From the NCBI GenBank assembly GCA_963978545.1, contig OZ021721.1:111837414-111901413 (forward strand): 64,000 nucleotides of DNA, given 5' to 3'. Positions 44,971 to 59,460 of the stretch are shown in pieces. The translations under genes were made by a program, and so were the position numbers. Each line of letters starts with the position of its first letter. Within the stretch, counting starts at the first letter, position 1. The DNA is from Linyphia triangularis. Lineage: Eukaryota > Arthropoda > Arachnida > Araneae > Linyphiidae. The notes beneath the pieces were generated by a model, which saw only the letters and a list, made by a program, of their open reading frames with translations, searched no databases and was not told the origin of the DNA.

Positions 44971-46227
44971 CTGAGAATATAGAAGTTCTCTTTTCAGGTT
45001 CTTAATTGATAGTCTTGGGTTAAAGGTATAAATGTGTTAAGTATATTTTATGCGTTTGAAGTTAGAAAATTTAAACTTTTAACTGGTGAAGTGAACTTTT
45101 CAGGTACATTGTGATTAACTACGATACTTCTTTTGTCTGAAGAATAGTTTTGAATTCAAGCTGTCAAGACACATCCCACGTAAGCGAATTCTTAGAAGTT
45201 ATAGTTATAAAACACTTACAAAAGAATTTTATCTCTTCATATACAGGCAATATACCCTGCTTGCATGCAAATCACATTTCAACTTAAGTTAAACTGCCAT
45301 TCACTTAAGCAAACGTGAGTTACAAAAAACAAAAAAAATTAATGGGGGAATATCAATTACATTAGGGAAAACGCTACATTTCGCATTGAATAGCATAATT
45401 ACTATTTTCTTTATTCTATCCACTAAAGAAACTTCGTAACACAAAAGATTGTAGCAAGAAATTACGACCATGGAAAACTGCCGCGTTATTCCAATTGTTT
45501 TACATAAAAGAAAATACACGTCACATATAATAAGATGGAGTGCACTAAGTGTGAACAGTGCTTCAGAATTCGAATCATTATCCCAATCATTCATTGGATC
45601 GTGATTGCCCCTCCTCCTTTGTCTTTTATATTTTTTTCGAAACAAGTATATTATGAGTTAAACCTCAAATAAACGAGCTACCTCGATTTTTATTTTATTT
45701 AACTGCGTCTTTCTTCTAGAGAATAGCGAAAAACGAAATAGCTATTAAGTACGTGGAAGCGCGCAAATTGAATTAGAATTAAGAATTTATTGCCATTCTT
45801 TTTTATTCAGTTTTAACTGGAACCAAGCAGAAAAACACGTCTAATCCGAGATGTTAGCTTGATGGCGTTAGATATGTCAAACAAACTTGGGTGCAAATAT
45901 TAACTTTTCAACTTCTGTCAGGTGTATGTGTGGGGAGAAGGGGGGGGGGGGGACATTTAGACGCAAAGATGACAACAGCCACTGTTTTTTAAAGTTTTTT
46001 TTTAGTAAAAATAGCTTAAGGGTCTTTGTTACTTTTTATCTGCCCTCAGGGTCCTATTTACATATTCCAGAACAATAGGACACTTCCTAAGCTAAGGGGT
46101 TTTTAAGAATATTCTTCGTCTTCCTGGACATCACGTGCTGGCATCTGTGTTCGAAGACATTTCATTTTATGAATAAAATAAAAATAAAAAATAATAACTT
46201 TTAAGTACGCCTTTTAGTAGGTTTTTA
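44971..46227. other. Stretch without supported gene
   Basis: A 114-codon frame on the minus strand (45301-45645) starts MFRKKYKRQRRRGNHDPMND but lacks recognisable domains. A G run of 13 lies at 45940-45952. No element ends found. Confidence 0.35.
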
Positions 46228-46911
46228 TTACTTTCAATTACCCATACATATATATAGGGTAATGAAAGTATAACATTCGGTCCAAAAAATATTTTATATT
46301 TTTTTGCATTTCTCTACGTTTTGGAACATCCTGATTTCAAAAAAAGTTGTCTAGATAAAATGTCTGTCTGTGTGTATGTGTGTACGTGGTCAGCATTTTT
46401 GGTGTGCGGGCTAGTGGTGACCATGAGACCTACTATTAAGGTTTTTGTCGAAATCGCGCATGCGCATAAGGTAGCTGCCATTGAAAAAATCATGTTTTTC
46501 AATGATTGCTAAAAAACGGCTCTAACGATTTTGATAAAAATCACTGTGGTAATGCGTTTTAAGGTGTTCGAAATATCCCCACCAATGAAATTCCCAGAAA
46601 AATGCTTTAATAGCGTAAAAAGTTGAAAAACAAATGCCTTTAACATAGAGTTCTCTTTCCTTGAGCATACTTCATCAACGATCATTTTTTCTTCTTTCCT
46701 CAGTTTTACTTATGAGAAAGGATAATATAAGAATTATAGGAAAGTATATTGCCAAATTGATGATTTTAGTGCCAAAATCATCAATTGTCAATTTATCGCC
46801 AAAATCATCAATTTGGTGAGGGCCATTCTTTCTAAATGAATGATGAAAATATAAAAGAGGTTAATGTAAATGACACAAATTGACATCAGTATTATAGTGT
46901 AATTGAAAGTT
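46228..46911 (+). mobile_element. Dispersed DNA element R4, copy B
   Basis: Starts TACTTTCAATTACCCATACA with an immediate inverted GGGTAATGAAAGTA, and ends TGTAATTGAAAGTTGTGC. It aligns with copy A at 23187-23975 throughout. It contains GTGTACGTGGTCAG and AACGGCTCTAACGATTTTGAT but no expanded minisatellite. Confidence 0.7.
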
Positions 46912-47838
46912 GTGCAATGTTCTAAATTCAATGTACAGAGTTTCTTTTTAAACATAATATCATGGATTTCAATTTTAGGATACTTTCATGTGGAAACTTA
47001 TAGTATCAAGTAATTTGTTAATTACTTAGTAGTTTGGAATATAATGGAACTTAAAAACACGCTGTATTCTCTTTGGTTATTTTTTAATATAACAGGTAGA
47101 AGAATCGTAATAACCGAGTGGCTAAGTGAATAAAGGTGGTATGTGGAAATGTAGAAAGCGCGTAATAATTAAGGGTCTAAGTTAGTGAAGGCGACTTGTT
47201 CCCAAAAGTAAATTTTGAAACACTATTTCTTAACGTTGTTATTATTGTACCTTTTGTATGCTACAACCAAGATAGTACAGCAGTATTGGCCAATGCTGGA
47301 AATAGTGGTCGAAATTCGAGCATCTTTAAATAATACATGATTTTTTTTTAAAAAATAAAGATTGCTAAACATATTTTTAGCCCTCCATCCTTTCTTATAA
47401 ATAATATTTCATTTCAAAACTGCATCAACATTTCAAAACTTCCAGTATACTTTTTCCAGCATTGGCCGAGATAGGTCCAGATTCGTCACAACGATCCACA
47501 CCGGAATTGTCCAGTATTCAGCGTTTTGTGCTACATGGGCATCTTCACCTGCCTTAGAAAATCCACCAAACATAAACTATATGTTATTGAACATTTTAGA
47601 GGGCCATGATGTCAGATGTTATACTAATACGCAGCTTTATTCAATAAGTAACTAAAATAAGTAATACAAAAATAAGAATTTTCTTAAAACTAAATTCACT
47701 AGTTATTTTAATACGAAAACCCAAAATTTCGAACTAATTTAACAAATACATAGTAGTAACTTTTTTGGTTTCTGTTAGCATACTTTTTTTAGAAACAACG
47801 TTAAATAGTTTGTTAAATCATTTTACTCCACATAATCA
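46912..47838. other. Stretch without supported feature
   Basis: Has two short related phrases, TATTGGCCAATGCTGGAA (47285) and an inverted TTCCAGCATTGGCCGA (47454), suggesting the ends of an old element of about 190 bp. Nothing firmer. Confidence 0.35.
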
Positions 47839-47840
47839 GA

Positions 47841-48047
47841 AACAAATCAATGTTGGTTGGTTGTATTCAGATTATCTGGCGCCGTCAGCAACACGAGTGC
47901 TATAATGCTCCGAAACATTCGTCATTAGACAAGCCAACATACATTTACAAACACCCATGCCTAACACGGGACTCGAACCCGCAACCTCACTCTCTAGAAG
48001 CTAGCACGCTAACCACAATACCGTTTAATCGGCAACAAATCAATGTT
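47841..48047 (-). mobile_element. tRNA-derived SINE, family B, with 14-bp target duplication
   Basis: AACAAATCAATGTT flanks the element (47841-47854 and 48034-48047). On the minus strand it has GGTATTGTGGTTAGCGTGCT (box A), GCGGGTTCGAGTCCCG (box B), a body matching the 26.4-kb copy and a CCAACCAA tail. Confidence 0.9.
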
Positions 48048-48249
48048 AAATCTCGTTGTAGTTGTTTCTGGTTATGTGGAGCAAAACGACTTGCAAAACT
48101 CTTTTTGAATGGAGTAAAACATGTAAAATTAGAGTAACTTCATGATCACCCAGTGAGTAAAATAACGTTTTTTAAACTGACCAAATTTTAATTATGATGT
48201 TCTCATTAACCTTAGTAACTAATGAATATAAACTCATAATTTTTTTTTA

Positions 48250-48560
48250 TTTAAATACTTTATATGCATTGCCAATTTTTAAATGCATTTACAACTTGTT
48301 CGAGTGATTTTGAGCTTATATCGACTTTTCATAGTGTTCAACCACTCCGAAGAAAACCATTGATTCAGTACTGTTTGCAAACTTTTTTGCCCTCAAAACT
48401 TGATAGAATGCACTATCAACAACAGGTCTATCTGTCAAATTTCAACTCAATTGTATGACGGCAAATGTGTTATATAGCTTTGCGCAGATTTGACTGTCAC
48501 AAACAATTACACAAACACACAGAATCAAAGTTAATATAAAGGATTTTAAAATATACTGTT
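48250..48560 (+). repeat. Dispersed repeat R3, copy
   Basis: AAATACTTTATATGCATTGCCAATTTTTA at the start, then TTGATAGAATGCACTATC, GTCTATCTGTCAAATTTCAA and CACACAGAATCAAAGT, parallel to 25315-25880 but with the middle shortened. Confidence 0.6.
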
Positions 48561-48611
48561 TGTGATATGCTTATCGATTTCCGAAAACACAGCTAAAAAT
48601 TTAACAGTGAA

Positions 48612-48778
48612 TCAACTAACAGAGAATCCCACTGAATTCGACTATGGAATTCAACTAACAGAGAATTCCACTGAATTCAACTATGGAATTCAACTAACAG
48701 AGAATTCCACTGAATTCAACTATGGAATTCAACTAACAGAGAATTCCACTGAATTCAACTATGGAATTCAACTAACAG
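48612..48778 (+). repeat. 39-bp minisatellite, translatable
   Basis: About 4.3 units of CAACTAACAGAGAATTCCAC plus TGAATTCAACTATGGAATT. As 39 is a multiple of 3, the frame at 48562-48789 stays open as a 13-residue repeat (QLTENSTEFNYGI). Only 75 codons, no gene context, so not called as CDS. Confidence 0.92.
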
Positions 48779-48789
48779 TCGAACAATGA

Positions 48790-49325
48790 GAAAGTATATT
48801 AAATCAAATTACAGAAACACATCTTGGCATTTTATCAAATAAAATTCTCTAACAATTAAAAACAATAAAGCTTTCAGATAAAAAACCGGTAAATGATTAC
48901 TTTGCTGCTTCAGAAGCGTGTATCAACAGAAGTCTCATATTAAATCTAATTTCTTAACAAGATAAAATTCTTATTGCTATTCGCTTTCGAGAGATAGGAG
49001 GAAAGTTGTGATGTTTATACGCGAATGTTATCTGAATTTTCATGCCATTTTTCACAGACAATAAGCAGGTAGAGCTTAGAATTGTGTCTTTAAAATCATG
49101 TCCTTAAACATGTATAGAGATAAATCTATGGGAATTGATAAGATAGTAGCAGTTTTGTACGGATTAGTATTCCCCCTGCATCGTTATGCGTGATGACTGG
49201 GGTGTGTGTTTTGTAAGCGTGAACATAGGTAATAATGCCCGTAAGCATTTCTTGGTAGAAGAAGCTTCTTCTTTCATATTTTCGTATAAAAGTCAGGTTC
49301 TTCTTTGTTATGAGATGTAGTTTTA
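48790..49325. other. Stretch without supported feature
   Basis: Contains a slightly more complex segment near 49130-49220 (GATTAGTATTCCCCCTGCATCG). No frame or repeat. Confidence 0.35.
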
Positions 49326-49328
49326 TTT

Positions 49329-50306
<978 letters not shown>

Positions 50307-50651
50307 AAATATGTATTTCCTAAAAGGAAGATTATTCTGAGTTTGAGCATAAGGCGAAGTAATAGTTCACAAATAGAAACTGATGAGGAGATGGCCAAAA
50401 GGTCAAATCTTAATGATAAAGTGCTACCTTAAAAAACCATCTATATTGAACGCAATAAGTTTAGGCAATAAAATTAGTTGTATTAGTAAGAATGCAATAA
50501 AAAATATTTGTACATGGATTCTTTTTATGTTTGAAATTGACGAAAACAATTAAAAAAAAAGATTGGGGAATTATTTCTAGAATACTTTTAAACATTTCTC
50601 AATTTGAGAAGATTTAATTGGGGAGTTAGTAGCTTGTCGTCAGAAATTAAA

Positions 50652-50871
50652 TACAGGGTGTCTATAAATTAGTTGAGCAATGGAGTTCAAATAGATCTGT
50701 ATAACTGTTAATTACTTGGCATTACTAACCATTCTTTTTCCCCAACTAATTTAAGTTCACCATGTCATTCTGTATGTAAAAAAAAAAAAAAAAAAGTTTA
50801 TTATGCCTAGTTATTATGTTATACAGATCTATTTGAGCTCCATTGCTCAACTAATTTATAGACACCCTGTA
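50652..50871. mobile_element. Mariner-like MITE, 220 bp, long inverted repeats
   Basis: TACAGGGTGTCTATAAATTA at the left and TAATTTATAGACACCCTGTA at the right; pairing runs about 54 bp with one mismatch (to TCTGTATAAC). TA duplications and CAGGGTGTC ends fit Tc1/mariner. Much of the interior also pairs loosely, around an A run. Confidence 0.9.
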
Positions 50872-51098
50872 CATAGTTAAATAAGTGTGAATAAAATAAT
50901 GTTTTTGAGAAAATTATTTTTCTGTATTTGACCTTAGTTCTTGATGTATGATTACATTATTATCTTTTACATTTAATACTTGACAAAGAAAGTATTATTA
51001 TAAGACAGAAGAAAATTTAGGAATATTTCGATGTATAAAACTGAAGGAAGAATGTTGACATAACAAAAATGCGATGTTACTTTATTAGTATAAATATT

Positions 51099-51335
51099 TG
51101 AGGGACTTAAAAGCAAAGGGGTCTAAGTGACTTTTCTTAACTTTCTAGAAAATATCCTTGCAGGCTTCTTATTTATATTTAATTCTATGAAAACTAGTTA
51201 TATCTTCAGTCCAGAGGTTAGTATTTAAACAACAAATAATTTTAATACAAATTTAATATAAATAAAAAACTTTAAAGTGTATTTTCTCAAAAGTTAAGAA
51301 AAGTCACTTGGACCCCTTTGCTTTTCAGCCCCTCA
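51099..51335. mobile_element. MITE-like element with about 47-bp inverted repeats
   Basis: TGAGGGACTTAAAAGCAAAG plus GGGTCTAAGTGACTTTTC at the left pair with GAAAAGTCACTTGGACCC plus CTTTGCTTTTCAGCCCCTCA at the right with about three mismatches. Target duplication not clear. Confidence 0.8.
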
Positions 51336-52095
51336 TTTAGAAAGCATTTTACTTTAAGCAATTTTTTTTAATTAATTTCTATGAAATCTAACATATTCTA
51401 AATTGAGTTTTAGATTAACTTAGTACATATGAGAATGCAATGTGTTTGGTTGATATTAGAATGTATAGAAACTTTATAATATGACGTGCTTCCAATATAT
51501 CTACGACTTAGAGTAAAAGTAATAACTTCAATTTTGTAAAGTTTTCAGAAGAGCAAGAAACCTTCTCAAGAGCTAATAAAACGTGATGTCGGTGCTATTG
51601 CGTATAAACACCGACTATAACATATTTACTATATATTTATTTCAGTGATCAAGTTGCAGCTTTTATCAATTGATGGGTTTTCTCTTCATGTTTCAAAATA
51701 CACCGAAAGCTAGTTAATAGTGGAGTTAGCACCTTCACTCCAACAAGACGACACCTTTATTTTATATTCCATAAAGCACAATACATGTAAACTTTAGAAA
51801 ACTTTTAGAAATTATGTTTCTAAATTGAAACGAGTTCTAAGAGTCAATCGCAATAGAATTATACCTAAAAATGTAATTATAAGCGCAAAAATAGCCTTTT
51901 AGGGTAAAAGGACTAAGACCTGATAGTTAGGGGGGGGGGGAATCTTAAATGTGCTCATTAAAGAGATTACTATACTTTTCGTCTTGTTTTGCAATTCATT
52001 ATGTCAGACTACAAGTACCTATTTAACTTTGTTATTTTCATTCAACATTTATTGAAAAAGTACCTAATAGTAGACGGTACGACCTATAGATCTTC

Positions 52096-52364
52096 TTAAC
52101 CCTCTGAGCGTCAAGGGAATGGGCGAAATTATACAGTTGTTTTCCCTGCAATCATTTTAAAATTTTATTTCTGATCCAAATATATAAATTTTTTTAATTA
52201 TTTTTTATTTATTTTGTTTTAAGTAGGTTTTAAACTATCATCCTAATAAAAAGATTTTAAAAATATTTTACTTTACATTTTATTTATAAAATTTAAAAAG
52301 GTTGTGTATTGCTGGAAAAACTGGGGATCAAATGACGGATATATACGCCCGTGACCCTCAGAAG
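52096..52364. mobile_element. piggyBac-like MITE candidate
   Basis: TTAACCCTCTGAGCGTCAAG then GGCG at the left, and CGCCCGTGACCCTCAGAAGG at the right, are loosely inverted. TTAA is present only on the left. 51336-52095 has a G run (51930-51940) and nothing else supported. Confidence 0.45.
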
Positions 52365-52439
52365 GAAGGAAAAATAAAAATAAATTCTAAAAGTATAAAA
52401 TGATAATTGTTACATTAATGATTAAATTTTGCATAAGTG

Positions 52440-52870
52440 GCAATTGTGTTGTATTTTTCCTTGTGTTAGAATTTCTCGACAACTCTACTGCGCTAAGATG
52501 AGGGTTTTAAGATTAGGTTACCATCCGTGAGAGAAGCTGTCATTCAAGTGAAAATTTCCCCACATTTGTTTTTCGAATGGAAGGAAACTTTGAAATTCCC
52601 AACAGGCAGTGAAACTAAAGATACGAAATTATCTCGCACAATTACAGCCATGTCTACTCACTTTCAGAGTGTAAAACGGGGCTCGATACTGTGACATCTC
52701 GCATGGTAGACGGGAATTTTGTCTCTGAGACGTGTGTCCAGTCCTGCCGAAATTAAAAGTCTGGGATGCTGGGATGTTAGGATTTGCTGGCCTTGCATAT
52801 CATGAGAGTTTAAAGGTGGTTGTCTGCAAACTTTTAATGTTTCTTCTGCTGGAAACTTAAATACCGGGAC
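52440..52870. promoter_or_regulatory. Candidate cis-regulatory element 7
   Basis: Complex, non-repetitive block (GAGAAGCTGTCATTCAAGTG, CAGCCATGTCTACTCAC, GGACTGGTTAAATG). TCAAGTG fits NK2-class proteins. No frame explains it. 52871-53530 is AT-rich and empty. Confidence 0.25.
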
Positions 52871-53539
52871 TGGTTAAATGTTAAAAGCTTCATGCCTTGA
52901 AATCTATTTCGGCAGTGGCAATTTTGTGATGTATTGAGTTTTAACCTTAACTTTAGTGATTTTTTATGTAGAATGTCTTATCCAATTATAATTGATCAGT
53001 AAAATGTAGAGAGATAAATTAAAGTTGAATTTTAATTGAATGAAAATAAACGGAAAATTTTAAATTATGAAATAATTGAATTATCTTGATTATAAAATCG
53101 TGAATTATAAATTTAAATTATTAAGTTGAAACTATATGATTAGGTAAAATATGTTAAGTAAAATATTTTATAATTAATTACTTTTTATACTTAAAAAACA
53201 ATATAATTGGATATAATATTTTTTAATTTAACATGTTTAAGTAAATAAAATAGTATTCATAATTTAATTTTGAATAGATAAACATTACAATTAATGAAAA
53301 GATTATTCAATGATACATTTTTCCGAATGAACATCAATACATAACAAAATGTATATAAAATTGGAACATTGAGAGTCACTAATTTGGTCACTGACTTGAA
53401 TTATTCAGAAATGCGACCTTTGATTCGTGTAGTTTGGTAAGTTTAGGACTTATACCTGAATCTTTAGGAGATAATGCTTTGAAAATGAAGCGGGGAGCAT
53501 TTTAAATAGTGCTCTATGTCCAAAGGGCGATAAAGCAGC

Positions 53540-53930
53540 CAAAAAAGTAAAAAGGCCCTAGAAGACAGTGACCCGTCCGATTTTCAGTAGAAGTTAGCCG
53601 ATCAGCCTGTGGACAATAATCTATCTAGATTTAATCTTCCTTTTTTACAAGCAACTGACATTGACACAACCAGTTGGCGATGTCAAGTGTCCTTCCCTGA
53701 GTTTGTAGCCAAGTTTGGGCGGCTGGAACCCGCTTCCAGAATACAGATTGAGCTCGCGGAACCACTACAAAGAACATCACTTATTTACAACTGTCAAAAC
53801 TGCGACTATATTTACCGCGTATCCCCCGCGATTGTTACATCCGATCCCTGGAGATGGGAACGTCCAGAAAGTACAGGAGGTCGAAGAAGGACAATGATTG
53901 TGTGAGGTGTTACGAATGATGGAAAAAAGG
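53540..53930 (+). promoter_or_regulatory. Complex GC-richer block with a 98-codon open frame
   Basis: The plus-strand frame 53609-53905 (98 codons) has balanced composition with several Cys and Trp, but no domain I recognise. Two overlapping alternative frames exist. TAATCTATCTAGATTTAATC contains two TAATCT bicoid/Otx-type sites and a GATA-type ATCTATCT. It may be a conserved noncoding element or a small unrecognised exon; the sequence alone does not decide. Confidence 0.3.
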
Positions 53931-55475
53931 GGGAAATAAACTCTCTGTTTTGCTTCTTTATAACTTTTTGGATGTCAAGTGAATTATTCAGAATTAACGA
54001 AGGCAACATCTTTAATGTTCTGTGTGCCTCTATTAGAATGTTTATAAAAGTAAACTCTAAATGTGCTCAAAAGCTCAGTCCAGAATTTTAAAAAGATCTG
54101 AAATCTATTACAATCTGAAGTCTGAAATGTTAAGCTTCAAGCTTACAGAGAGAGAGCTTGGTAAATGGTGACAGGACAACTTAAAACATAGAATCATCAT
54201 GGACTTAACGGGATATACAAGACTTGATCCTTGATTAAGATGTGTCATTTGCTGAGTATGAGTACAAGCACTTGGTAATTTTAGCTTCAATACCACACAA
54301 TGAGAAGCTTATAATACACGAATAGAATCTTATCCGAAGGTTATGTCCAAACTTCTGTCCATTTGTTTGAGATCAACAATCCGGAAGTACCGGATATAGA
54401 GAATCTATGGAAAGTTAAACCTTTGGCTGAAATAGAGATAACGGATTAAGAGTTGGATATTGGGTAACAAGTTTTCTCTCCAAGTTTGTAACCAAACACA
54501 CAAAAATAGCAACACTTTTGTTTATAACCAAATTTAAATTACCTTTTAATTAACTTGTTATCAACTTTGACGGAGAAAGATTTCAGTGCTGAAATTTTGC
54601 CAAATTGTACATTTTTGTATCTTGTATCCAATATTACATGTGTAGAATCGGTCTTTTAGTGACAGTTACTATTATAATCCAACTTGATATTTTTGTATGT
54701 AACTTTCGATGAGGCTGAACAATCTATATGAATAATAAGAATAATCTGTATCTATATGAAAAATCTATTTTCAAAGATCAATGGTTAATATGGGACTAAT
54801 CCAAGAAGACAGGATTAGGTCCACTCAAATTTAAACTTTTTAATTTTGTCATCTTTAAAGGAAGTTTTATTATTATTGTTGCATTAGAATAATTTGATCT
54901 TGAGAGAACCTTTAAAATTGTATTTTTTACTCTACAATGTCTGTAAATTAAAATTTTGAATATTTTGAAATAAATTACTCATTTAAATCATACTATCTTC
55001 TTGTGATTCTTTACCTTAATTTGAGCGTTTTTGAAATTTATACTTAGATTTTATCTCTAATAGTTCAAGAGATAAACCTCATGACCTTTTTAGACGCCAT
55101 GTATATGTTAGGTACATACAGAACCAAAAATATATAAATTATAAGTATAAGTAGCATTGAAATTCGTAAATCTTAATACATTTCATCAAACTTCAAAATT
55201 TCTCTATAGGACAGGTCAAGATAATGCGATTTTATTTAAAAATATTTTAGTTCTATTTAAAATATTTCTTTTGAAATTTCGCGTGCATAAAGGTACTTTT
55301 ATTGAACTAAAAATATTTGATTTTCCCGTAATGCTATTATTAAAATCTGTAAGCCTTTAAATTTTTAAAAATTACACAAAGGCAACTGTAAATAAATATT
55401 ATTTTTAAAACATAAATAATAGTGTATGTTTGTTAAAAAAACATGCATTTTTCAAGAAGTATTTTTCAAACAATG
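53931..55475. other. Stretch without supported gene
   Basis: Short frames only. Around 54560-54700 some phrases (TCGGTCTTTTAGTGACAGTTAC) recall 25660 and repeat R3. Otherwise AT-rich. Confidence 0.35.
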
Positions 55476-55476
55476 G

Positions 55477-56655
<1,179 letters not shown>

Positions 56656-56658
56656 ATG

Positions 56659-58322
56659 TACAGTATTTCCCAAAAGTCTTCACTCAGTTTAAAAATGTGT
56701 AGAAAAAGTGCTGTAATTTGGAATTGAATACGAATATTAACTTCAATATTTTTTGTAGAATGTCTATTTAATTCTAAATGAAACCTAACATTTTTAAACG
56801 AAATATTAAACCATTTTATTTTTATAAAAATATAAATTCATAGAACAAAAGAAAAAAATCCCACAAAAGTGTTCGTACACCATAACATTTTTTGATAAAA
56901 TTATTTTTTACGCTTTTTTTAATTTTTGTATTGTGGCGACATTTAAAAAAATCAATTGCCTATTATATTTGCCTTTTATATTTATTATAATCTATTTTTT
57001 CTTTAAATGGTTCGTAGCCGTAAAGAATCAACAAACAGCAGTCTATAATTGATCATATTTCATAGTAAAAGAAGTAAATGGTATGTATGGCTAATATATT
57101 AATTTTATTTCATTTAACTGTTTGGTATGTAATAAAATGTTTTAAACAAAAAAATAAATCCAAAACCAGTCAAAAAGAGATTGCCCAACACGGTTATCTG
57201 AACGTGAAAATGAATTTTATGTAAGAAAATTTGAAAAAAAAAAAAAAAAATCCTCATTTGTGTGACAAAAAAGTTTCTTCAGAATGTCGAAAAAAAAATT
57301 ACGTCAATTTCAATTGAAACTGTTTGAAAAATAGTTAAATCAGCTGGACTACAAAGGTGTTCTGCCCGATGGAAAAATTTCGTAAAATGCTAAAAACAGA
57401 AAGTTTTGCCTTTTTTTTTAAAAAGGCAGTATTAAATGAGCCAGAAACATATTGAAATAATTTCTTCTTTGAGATAAAAACAAATGTAATATTTCTGATT
57501 TCGATGGACACAATTGTGGGAAGAAGGAAAAAGACGAACCTAATCCCAAGAGCTTTGTTGGAACAGTAAAGCATGACAGTGGAAGTGTCCTTGTGTATGT
57601 GTGGTTCTTGTCAGCATTAGAACTTGATAAATTGGTGTTTAATGATAGAATAATGAATTATGAATTCCATTTGAATATTACTAATGATAAATTAAATTTC
57701 TTAAAGTAAAATTTCGGTATTAAAATAACTTTTTATCAAGATAATGGTACGTGCACACTGCATTCAATGATCGCCTCTTTTGTCTTTGTAATATCCCACA
57801 AAATCTAAAAACACAATCTCAGCTAACAGATTTGATACCACAAGAACAAATTTAGAGACAATTGGAGGCCGAAGTAAGAAGACACGACATTAAAACGAAA
57901 AGCCAACTAAAAAGAGTAATGATCAAAGAATGGAGGAACATTGATGCAGAAATTACCCAAAAAAATTAGTAAAATTTATGCCCAGACGCATAAAAGTTGT
58001 TGTGAATGCTAAAAGATATCCTGCGAATTACTAATTTACCAAAATCTTACAATAAGGACCAATATGCAAAAAAAAAAAAAAAAAAAAAAAAAAAATGTAA
58101 GTGAAGACTTTTGGAAGATATTTTTTTGTGTTACTTTTAGGTTGATGATCTTTCTTAAAAAAAAAGTATTACTAAGCATTAAAAATATTTTATGCAGTTT
58201 TATTTAGATGAAATTAAAGATATTATTAAAAAATCATATCCTGAAATATTATTTTTTTAAATGGAGAATATAGTATTTATTTGAAATTTGTCAGAGTACG
58301 AAGTCTTTTGAGAGCCAATGTA
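56659..58322 (+). mobile_element. Degenerate Tc1-like transposon with IR/DR-type ends
   Basis: The left end TACAGTATTTCCCAAAAGTC and right end AGTCTTTTGAGAGCCAATGTA are loosely inverted with TA at the tips. Inner repeats related to them occur near 56868 (AAAAGTGTTCGTACACC) and 58100 (GTGAAGACTTTTGG). This gives two direct repeats per end, as in the IR/DR group. The length of about 1.66 kb and a central transposase relic fit Tc1. Confidence 0.8.
57007..58034 (+). pseudogene. Tc1-like transposase pseudogene
   Basis: From ATG at 57007 to TAA at 58032-58034 is 1028 bp, near the usual 340-codon length. In scattered frames I can read CPTRLSERE, then a KSAGLQRCSARWK linker block, then GTVKHDSGSV (matching the TVKHGGGSVMVWG motif), then FYQDNGTCTLH (the QQDN-x-x-x-H region with a catalytic Asp). 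The end is RVMIKEWRNID and KFMPRRIKVVVNAKRYP, the classic C-terminus. Stops and frameshifts throughout, plus a long A run, make it inactive. It belongs to the element at 56659-58322. Confidence 0.85.
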
Positions 58323-58577
58323 TATGCTCCATTCTAGCTTCAAACCTTTTCTGAGGGTTGTCATCGTATGCCTTTTCCCTAAACTCTTTGCAAACCTTTG
58401 TCTTAGGGGTTACCTTGTTATTTCAAGCCTTGACAATAAATAACAAGCTTTCATGCTATCTGGGTAACCGAGACTGTAAAATATAAATAACGAAGATGAT
58501 ACAAATATTCTTTACAAACCAAATAGATTAATGGTTTCCAAAATCAGTACACGCGATGACTATTGAAGACTAATTAC

Positions 58578-58815
58578 TTTGTCTGGCTATCTAGGTCATC
58601 AGGCAACAACTTTCAAAAATTTTTACCAATACTCAGGAGTGAAGCCGTTTCTATTTATCTTCATATCAACCGAGAGTTTATATCATTACATAAGTGAAAA
58701 TATGTTTGGCTATTCGGGTCATCTGGTAAAAGCTTTCCAATTTTTTTACCAATACTCAAGACTGAAGCAGTTTCTATTTATCTTGTAGTGTAAATGATTA
58801 CATAAGTGAACATTT
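58578..58815 (+). repeat. 127-bp tandem duplication
   Basis: Two diverged units share GGCTATCTAGGTCATC/GGCTATTCGGGTCATC, TTTTACCAATACTCA, CTATTTATCTT and ATTACATAAGTGAA. Confidence 0.8.
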
Positions 58816-59117
58816 AGATATCCCACCCTTCACTTTGTATGTTACGTACTTTATATACGCCCCCTAACTATTCTACTGTGAGACTTGACAAACGTATTTG
58901 TACACGTGATTTTTGTTCATCTCACTCTTAATCGTTCCTTCTGCTCTTTTTCTTTGTACTCTTCGTTTAAACGTTTGTTTCCCTTAGGAATTCCTCCCTG
59001 GCAGTTGATTTAGTCAGTCTAGTACAATAGCTCGTCAGTTCTTTCCACACGCTTCTGTCACACTTACATCTGTGTAACTTATTCAGTCTTGCCACCAATA
59101 CTATGTAAACAGCATTT

Positions 59118-59460
59118 TAATGATGATTAGGTGCTAGTGAAAACTTTTTTATACATAAAATGTCTTGGTGTTTGTTAGTTTAAGCACTCAACTTATTATT
59201 CTTGAGGCCTTTTGCACGAGTATTTATTTATAAAAGTTATCTACCTTCAGTCAGCGTAAAAGTTGTTATTATGAAAAGGCAACATTTTCTTTTACTGCAA
59301 TTATGATTAGGTGTTAGTGAAAAAAAAATTAAATTATAGAAAATTTCTCGGTGTTTATTCATGCAAGTGTTCAGCTTACAATTCTTAATACAGTTTTACG
59401 CGAATATTTTTATGCAGGAATTACCTACTATCAGTCAGCTTAAAATTTACTGAAAAGTCT
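59118..59460 (+). repeat. About 182-bp tandem duplication
   Basis: Two diverged units each run ATGATTAGGTGYTAGTGAAAA, TCKYGGTGTTTRTT, ATTCTT, TTACGCGA/TTGCACGA, and end TCAGTCAGC. 58816-59117 is unremarkable. Confidence 0.8.

Noticed and set aside
45301..45645. 114-codon minus-strand frame
   Set aside because: Basic N-terminus and Cys-rich middle caught attention, but no domain or repeat support; length is compatible with chance in 64 kb.
46740..46820. Possible microRNA hairpin (CAAATTGATGATTTT / AAAATCATCAATTTG)
   Set aside because: Short AT-rich inverted repeats with several equivalent pairings lie at the end of a dispersed transposon copy; no loop or arm pattern typical of a microRNA precursor.
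57335..57574. 79-codon minus-strand frame
   Set aside because: Antisense shadow of the Tc1-like transposase pseudogene, which is read on the plus strand.
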